The notes below the pieces were generated by a model that was given only the letters and a program-made list of their open reading frames with translations, had not been told where the DNA came from and made no database searches. A DNA stretch of 9,354 nt, from positions 1 to 9,354 of the forward strand of contig JAEDNZ010000069.1 of the NCBI GenBank assembly GCA_016302215.1, given 5' to 3'. The stretch comes from Muribaculaceae bacterium (GTDB taxonomy: Bacteria > Bacteroidota > Bacteroidia > Bacteroidales > Muribaculaceae). The number at the start of each line of letters is the position of its first letter. Position 1 is the stretch's first letter. The translations under genes and the position numbers were made by a program. Positions 6,358 through 9,354 of the stretch are shown here, in pieces.

Positions 6358-6368
6358 ATCGAAGCGAT
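6358..6368 (-). terminator. Weak intrinsic terminator or attenuator after arsR
   Basis: On the minus strand ATCG-CTT-CGAT forms a 4-bp stem with a 3-base loop, followed by AATTTTTTAT. It lies 12 bases past the arsR stop and just before the arsF promoter. The stem is short, so it may only partly stop transcription from arsR. Confidence 0.3.
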
Positions 6369-6380
6369 CTATCCACAACG

Positions 6381-6707
6381 TCAGCAGCAACAACCGTTGC
6401 CATCACATTTACCAGGAGCAAAGAAACCGTCAAGCATCTCACGCGCCAATGCCCAGTTGTCGGGATTTATGCAGTACTTGACTTTAGGTGTTTCGATTTC
6501 ACCTTGTATCAATCCTGCATCTTTAAGCTCCTTGAGGTGTTGCGACACGGTAGCTTTGGCTATCGGCAGTTCTTCATGAATATCGCCAAAATAGCAATTG
6601 CTGCGCTGAGCCAAAAACTGCAATATGGCCACACGCGCCGGGTGGGCCAACGCCTTGGCAAAGCGAGCTAACTGCTCTTGTTCGGGGGTGTATTCCTTTG
6701 ATGTCAT
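6381..6707 (-). CDS. arsR: ArsR/SmtB-family metalloid-responsive repressor with C-terminal cysteine cluster
   Basis: A 108-residue winged-helix repressor that should bind DNA as a dimer and let go on binding a metalloid. The family core is clear: LARFAKALAHPARVAILQFL at 13-32, then the recognition helix region AKATVSQHLKELKDAGLI (50-67) and the wing ending in KVKYCINPDNW. The E. coli-type CxC pair in helix 3 is not present; there is a single C38 in SNCYFGDI. The protein instead ends in CDGNGCCC (C101, C106, C107, C108), a likely soft-metal site similar in position to ArsR proteins that use C-terminal cysteines. The frame is open to an ATG at 6755, but that codon lies upstream of the promoter -7 element (6741-6748), so the ATG at 6707 is chosen. 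It is the first gene of the cluster and diverges from tetR. It probably represses itself through the palindrome at 6735-6754. Confidence 0.92.
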   Translation of the reverse strand: MTSKEYTPEQEQLARFAKALAHPARVAILQFLAQRSNCYFGDIHEELPIAKATVSQHLKELKDAGLIQGEIETPKVKYCINPDNWALAREMLDGFFAPGKCDGNGCCC

Positions 6708-6734
6708 AGTGATGATAGAGTGGGTCGGAAAAGT

Positions 6735-6754
6735 TGTTTGCAAATTTACGAACA
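6735..6754. promoter_or_regulatory. Imperfect palindrome over the arsR promoter, candidate ArsR operator
   Basis: On the minus strand TGTTCGTAAATTTGCAAACA matches its own reverse complement at 16 of 20 positions, centred on AAATTT, and covers the arsR -7 element completely. A dimeric ArsR bound here would block initiation. Part of the sequence is the promoter motif itself, so the palindrome could be partly incidental. Confidence 0.5.
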
Positions 6755-6772
6755 TTCATCATTGATAGCAAG
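6741..6772 (-). promoter_or_regulatory. arsR promoter
   Basis: On the minus strand the -7 element TAAATTTG (6748-6741) is a full TAnnTTTG match. CTTG (6772-6769), close to the -33 consensus TTTG, stands 20 bases upstream, within the usual 19-21 base spacing. The predicted start near 6734 leaves a leader of about 27 bases before the ATG at 6707. This is the best-formed promoter in the window. Confidence 0.6.
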
Positions 6773-6846
6773 CCCGTCAGCAACAATTAACATAGATTGA
6801 CATATAGTGTGAAAAAGAAACATAATATGGAATATAAACGAAAAAA

Positions 6847-6873
6847 TTGCGCATTTAAGGCAAAAATGCGCAA
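6847..6873. repeat. Perfect 10-bp inverted repeat upstream of tetR: terminator or operator
   Basis: TTGCGCATTT (6847-6856) and AAATGCGCAA (6864-6873) are perfect complements around a 7-base loop. Read on the minus strand the second arm is followed by TTTTTT, giving the form of an intrinsic terminator that would stop leftward transcripts before the arsR promoter. It also has the size of a TetR-family operator and lies 41 bases upstream of the tetR -7 element. It is the main feature of the 249-base gap 6708-6956, apart from the two promoters. Confidence 0.6.
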
Positions 6874-6913
6874 AAACAAGGCTACTAACCCCGTATGACT
6901 CAAATATTTTTCG

Positions 6914-6921
6914 TAACTTTG
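6914..6921 (+). promoter_or_regulatory. Candidate tetR operon promoter -7 element
   Basis: TAACTTTG in the context TTCGTAACTTTGCG fully matches TAnnTTTG and lies 35 bases before the tetR ATG. No clear -33 element is visible. No similar element precedes the two later genes, so this is probably the promoter for all three. Confidence 0.55.
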
Positions 6922-6956
6922 CGCGAAAATCAAAAAATTGTGCAATAATTTATACC

Positions 6957-7571
6957 ATGGTTGTCAAGACTCGCGAAAAGTTGATTGATGTGGCTCGGCA
7001 GTTGTTTGCCCACAAAGGCGTGGAGCATACAACGATGAACGACATAGCCAACGCATCGGATAAGGGACGCCGCACCATATATACATATTTTAAGAACAAG
7101 CGCGAGATATATGATGCCGTCATCGAAAGCGAGAGTGACCGTATCGTCACCACCTTGCGCGAGATCGTCAAGAGCGATGCTCCGGTGGAGACCCGATTGC
7201 GACAGCTTATGCTTAAGCGCCTTGAGCACACCGCCCCTCAGCAATCATCGTATCTATCAATCAAGATGCTGCTGAAGCTGGATTTCGGACGTATGGAGCG
7301 CATACGCAAATCTGTGGTGGAGAAAGAAAAGACGCTTTTCAACGAGCTTTTAGCCGAGGGCGTCAGCGTCGGCGTTTTCCGTAAAGACCGTTGCGAGAAA
7401 TTATCGCAATTTGTAATCAGCTGCATGCAGGCAATTGAAATGACCGATACTGATAATTATCAATATCCGGTGTCATCTGAAGCTCGAGTGGCTTTTATAG
7501 ATTTCATAATCTCAGACATCTGCATCAAGCAGCCCGATGACGAGAATACACATACAATCGAAAACCTATAA
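6957..7571 (+). CDS. TetR/AcrR-family transcriptional regulator
   Basis: A 204-residue one-component regulator. The N-terminal DNA-binding domain is clear: TREKLIDVARQLFAHKGVEH at 5-24, then the HTH at about 27-46 (MNDIANASDKGRRTIYTYFKNK), with the family's YxYFxxK ending. Residues from about 55 to the end are helical and variable, as expected for the ligand-binding and dimerisation half, and do not reveal the ligand. It is the first gene of an apparent operon with a ketoacyl synthase III and a ketoacyl reductase (36-base gaps), which suggests an acyl-CoA, acyl-ACP or fatty-acid ligand. It may repress its own operon. The 10-bp inverted repeat at 6847-6873 is a candidate site. The family assignment is firm; the target and ligand are inferred. 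Confidence 0.92.
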   Translation: MVVKTREKLIDVARQLFAHKGVEHTTMNDIANASDKGRRTIYTYFKNKREIYDAVIESESDRIVTTLREIVKSDAPVETRLRQLMLKRLEHTAPQQSSYLSIKMLLKLDFGRMERIRKSVVEKEKTLFNELLAEGVSVGVFRKDRCEKLSQFVISCMQAIEMTDTDNYQYPVSSEARVAFIDFIISDICIKQPDDENTHTIENL

Positions 7572-7607
7572 CACTCACATATCAATCTAATCAAATCACA
7601 TACAAAT

Positions 7608-8552
7608 ATGTATATCAACTCAACAGGTTACTACATACCGCAGGCACGCATCCCCAATGACTATTTTACGCCCATTAATGGACTCACCGATGAATGGATA
7701 GTAAAGCGCACCGGCATCAGCACACGCTCACGCGCCGGCGAAGGCGAAGGCCATAACTCAATGGGATTTGCAGCCGTTGATGATGCACTGAAGACACTGC
7801 CATACGATATTAAAGACATTGACCTGATAGTGTCGGCATCATATTCGCCATACGACACCGTGGCAACGCTGGCTCATGAGCTGCAGCGACGACACGATAT
7901 CAGCGATATGAAGGCAGTATATGCCTCGTCGGCTTGTTCGTCATTTGTCAATGGCCTGGAGATTGTTGAAGGATATTTTGCTATGGGCAAGGCAAAGAAA
8001 GCGCTGCTCGTGTGCTCGGAGCATAACTCATACTACGCCAACGAGAGCGACCCCAAATGTGGCCACCTATGGGGCGATGCCGCAGTGGCATTTTTCCTCT
8101 CCGTAGAGCCTCAGGCTGCCGATGAGCCTCAAATATTGGCTGTGCATACGCTCGGCCTGGGCAATGTAGGGCGCGGCCCCGAAGGAGTGAAGCTGCGTCC
8201 CAAGGAAGATGGTATCATGATGCCTGATGGGCGTGACGTCTTTATCAACGCTTGCCATCACATGATACATGCCCTCAATGCCGTGACTGAGCCTTTTGGG
8301 CTGACACCATCAACGCTGGATTATATCATCTGCCATCAAGCCAACAAGCGCATCATGATGCAAGTGGCACACCAATTGGAGCTTGGCGAAGAGCATTTCC
8401 TCTCCAACATTGAGGAGCTGGGCAACACAGGCTCAGCCTCGGCCGCCTTGGTGTTCGCGCAAAACAGAGGCTTGTTTACCCATGGGCAAAACATCGGCCT
8501 GAGTGTATTTGGAGGCGGCTATTCAGAAGGCGCTTTCCTAATCAGAATATAA
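7608..8552 (+). CDS. FabH-like 3-oxoacyl-ACP synthase III
   Basis: A 314-residue thiolase-fold condensing enzyme of the KAS III family, which joins an acyl-CoA starter to malonyl-ACP to begin fatty-acid-type chains. The N-terminus (INSTGYYIPQARIPNDYF) and WIVKRTGIS are typical. The catalytic triad is intact: C110 in YASSACSSFVNGLE, H243 in ICHQANKRIM and N273 in ELGNTGSASA, at nearly the same positions as in E. coli FabH (112, 244, 274). The glycine-rich end FGGGYSEGAFLIRI is also canonical. The protein should be active and cytoplasmic. Its place in a TetR-regulated operon, rather than a plsX-fabH-type cluster, suggests a second, specialised KAS III rather than the housekeeping FabH; I therefore give no symbol. 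Starter preference cannot be read from the sequence by eye. Confidence 0.9.
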   Translation: MYINSTGYYIPQARIPNDYFTPINGLTDEWIVKRTGISTRSRAGEGEGHNSMGFAAVDDALKTLPYDIKDIDLIVSASYSPYDTVATLAHELQRRHDISDMKAVYASSACSSFVNGLEIVEGYFAMGKAKKALLVCSEHNSYYANESDPKCGHLWGDAAVAFFLSVEPQAADEPQILAVHTLGLGNVGRGPEGVKLRPKEDGIMMPDGRDVFINACHHMIHALNAVTEPFGLTPSTLDYIICHQANKRIMMQVAHQLELGEEHFLSNIEELGNTGSASAALVFAQNRGLFTHGQNIGLSVFGGGYSEGAFLIRI

Positions 8553-8588
8553 ACGACTATACAACAATACATTTAACAGCATATTATT

Positions 8589-9335
8589 ATGAAACTTCTC
8601 GAAGGAAAAACAGCGCTCATCACCGGCGCCGCTCGCGGCATCGGCAAAGCTATCGCGCTGAAATTTGCAGCCGAAGGCGCAAACATCGCTTTTACCGACT
8701 TAGTGATAGATGAGAACGGCAAGGCCACCGAAGCCGAAATCGCCGCCCTCGGCGTGAAAGCCAAAGGCTATGCCTCTAACGCGGCTGACTTCGCTCAGAC
8801 CGCCGATATCGTGGCAGAGATACACAAAGACTTCGGTCGCATCGACATCCTCGTAAATAATGCCGGCATCACCAAAGATGGCTTGATGATGCGTATGACC
8901 GAGCAGCAATGGGACGCCGTAATCAATGTCAATCTCAAATCGGCATTCAACTTTATCCACGCCACACTGCCCATAATGATGCGTCAGCGCAGCGGCTCTA
9001 TCATCAATATGGCATCAGTAGTAGGCGTACACGGCAATGCAGGTCAATCAAACTATGCATCGTCAAAGGCCGGCCTTATCGCCCTCGCCAAGTCCATCGC
9101 CCAGGAAGTGGGCTCTCGCGGCATTCGTGCCAACGCCATAGCTCCCGGCTTTATCGAGACCGCTATGACGGCTGCCCTGCCTGATGATGTGCGCGCCGAG
9201 TGGGCTAAGAAGATACCTCTGCGCCGCGCCGGCCAAGTAGAAGACATCGCCAACGTGGCTACATTCCTCGCAAGCGACATGTCATCGTATGTTAGCGGCC
9301 AGGTAATCCAAGTAGATGGCGGCATGAATATGTAA
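8589..9335 (+). CDS. fabG: 3-oxoacyl-ACP reductase, FabG-type SDR
   Basis: A 248-residue short-chain dehydrogenase/reductase that reduces 3-oxoacyl-ACP to 3-hydroxyacyl-ACP, normally with NADPH, as a cytoplasmic tetramer. The Rossmann motif TGAARGIG is at 12-19, NNAG at 90-93, and the catalytic residues are N115, S143, Y156 and K160 (NYASSKAG). ITKDGLMMRMTEQQWD at 94-109 and the C-terminal VSGQVIQVDGGMNM are characteristic of FabG within the SDR family. The length is typical and no key residue is missing. It lies 36 bases after the KAS III gene, whose product would be its substrate, so the two encode consecutive steps. Nineteen bases follow the stop before the window ends, too few to show whether the operon continues. 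Other SDR functions are possible, but the FabG features are strong. Confidence 0.92.
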   Translation: MKLLEGKTALITGAARGIGKAIALKFAAEGANIAFTDLVIDENGKATEAEIAALGVKAKGYASNAADFAQTADIVAEIHKDFGRIDILVNNAGITKDGLMMRMTEQQWDAVINVNLKSAFNFIHATLPIMMRQRSGSIINMASVVGVHGNAGQSNYASSKAGLIALAKSIAQEVGSRGIRANAIAPGFIETAMTAALPDDVRAEWAKKIPLRRAGQVEDIANVATFLASDMSSYVSGQVIQVDGGMNM

Positions 9336-9354
9336 TCCTCGCAGATTATATCTA

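Noticed and set aside
6708..6755. Longer N-terminus for arsR starting at 6755
   Set aside because: The codon is upstream of the arsR -7 element, so it would not be in the transcript. The ATG at 6707 gives a normal ArsR length.

Overview
The window looks like chromosomal DNA from a Bacteroidales bacterium, most likely a gut member of the Muribaculaceae or Bacteroidaceae. The start codons I examined lack obvious Shine-Dalgarno sequences. Five gene starts are preceded by the Bacteroidetes -7 promoter element TAnnTTTG (here extended to GTAnnTTTGC). The protein content is also typical of the phylum: a hemerythrin/LuxR regulator, an HU-LysM membrane protein and an ArsF/ArsG pair. I saw no rRNA, tRNA, CRISPR array, insertion sequence or other sign of recent transfer, and no gene-free stretch longer than 300 bases.

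Layout. (1) 1-944, plus: a regulator joining a DUF542/hemerythrin (RIC/YtfE-like) diiron sensor to a LuxR-type HTH. Its start codon probably lies one base outside the window. (2) 969-2324, minus: hisS, histidyl-tRNA synthetase, convergent with gene 1. (3) 2503-3766, plus: two overlapping genes divergent from hisS. The first is a short HU-like protein. The second is an HU-like domain without the DNA-binding arm, followed by an acidic linker, one membrane helix and a LysM-like domain outside the membrane. (4) 3799-6707, minus: a five-gene arsenic-type cluster, read in the order arsR, arsF, arsG, thioredoxin-like protein, ArsP/DUF318 permease. arsR and arsF each have a recognisable promoter, and the last four genes are closely packed. 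(5) 6957-9335, plus: a TetR regulator, a FabH-like ketoacyl synthase III and a FabG-like reductase, spaced like one operon.

How the genes fit together. The ars cluster has no arsC, arsA, arsB or acr3. It pairs two permeases (ArsG-like and ArsP-like) with two CxxC thioredoxin-fold proteins, one exported and one cytoplasmic. This points to organic or aromatic arsenicals rather than arsenate/arsenite, under an ArsR whose C-terminus ends in a cysteine cluster. The HU/HU-LysM pair has the architecture of a link between nucleoid and cell wall; this is the least explained part of the window. The TetR-KASIII-FabG operon carries two consecutive fatty-acid-type elongation steps under a local regulator. 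All functions are inferred from sequence motifs read by eye.
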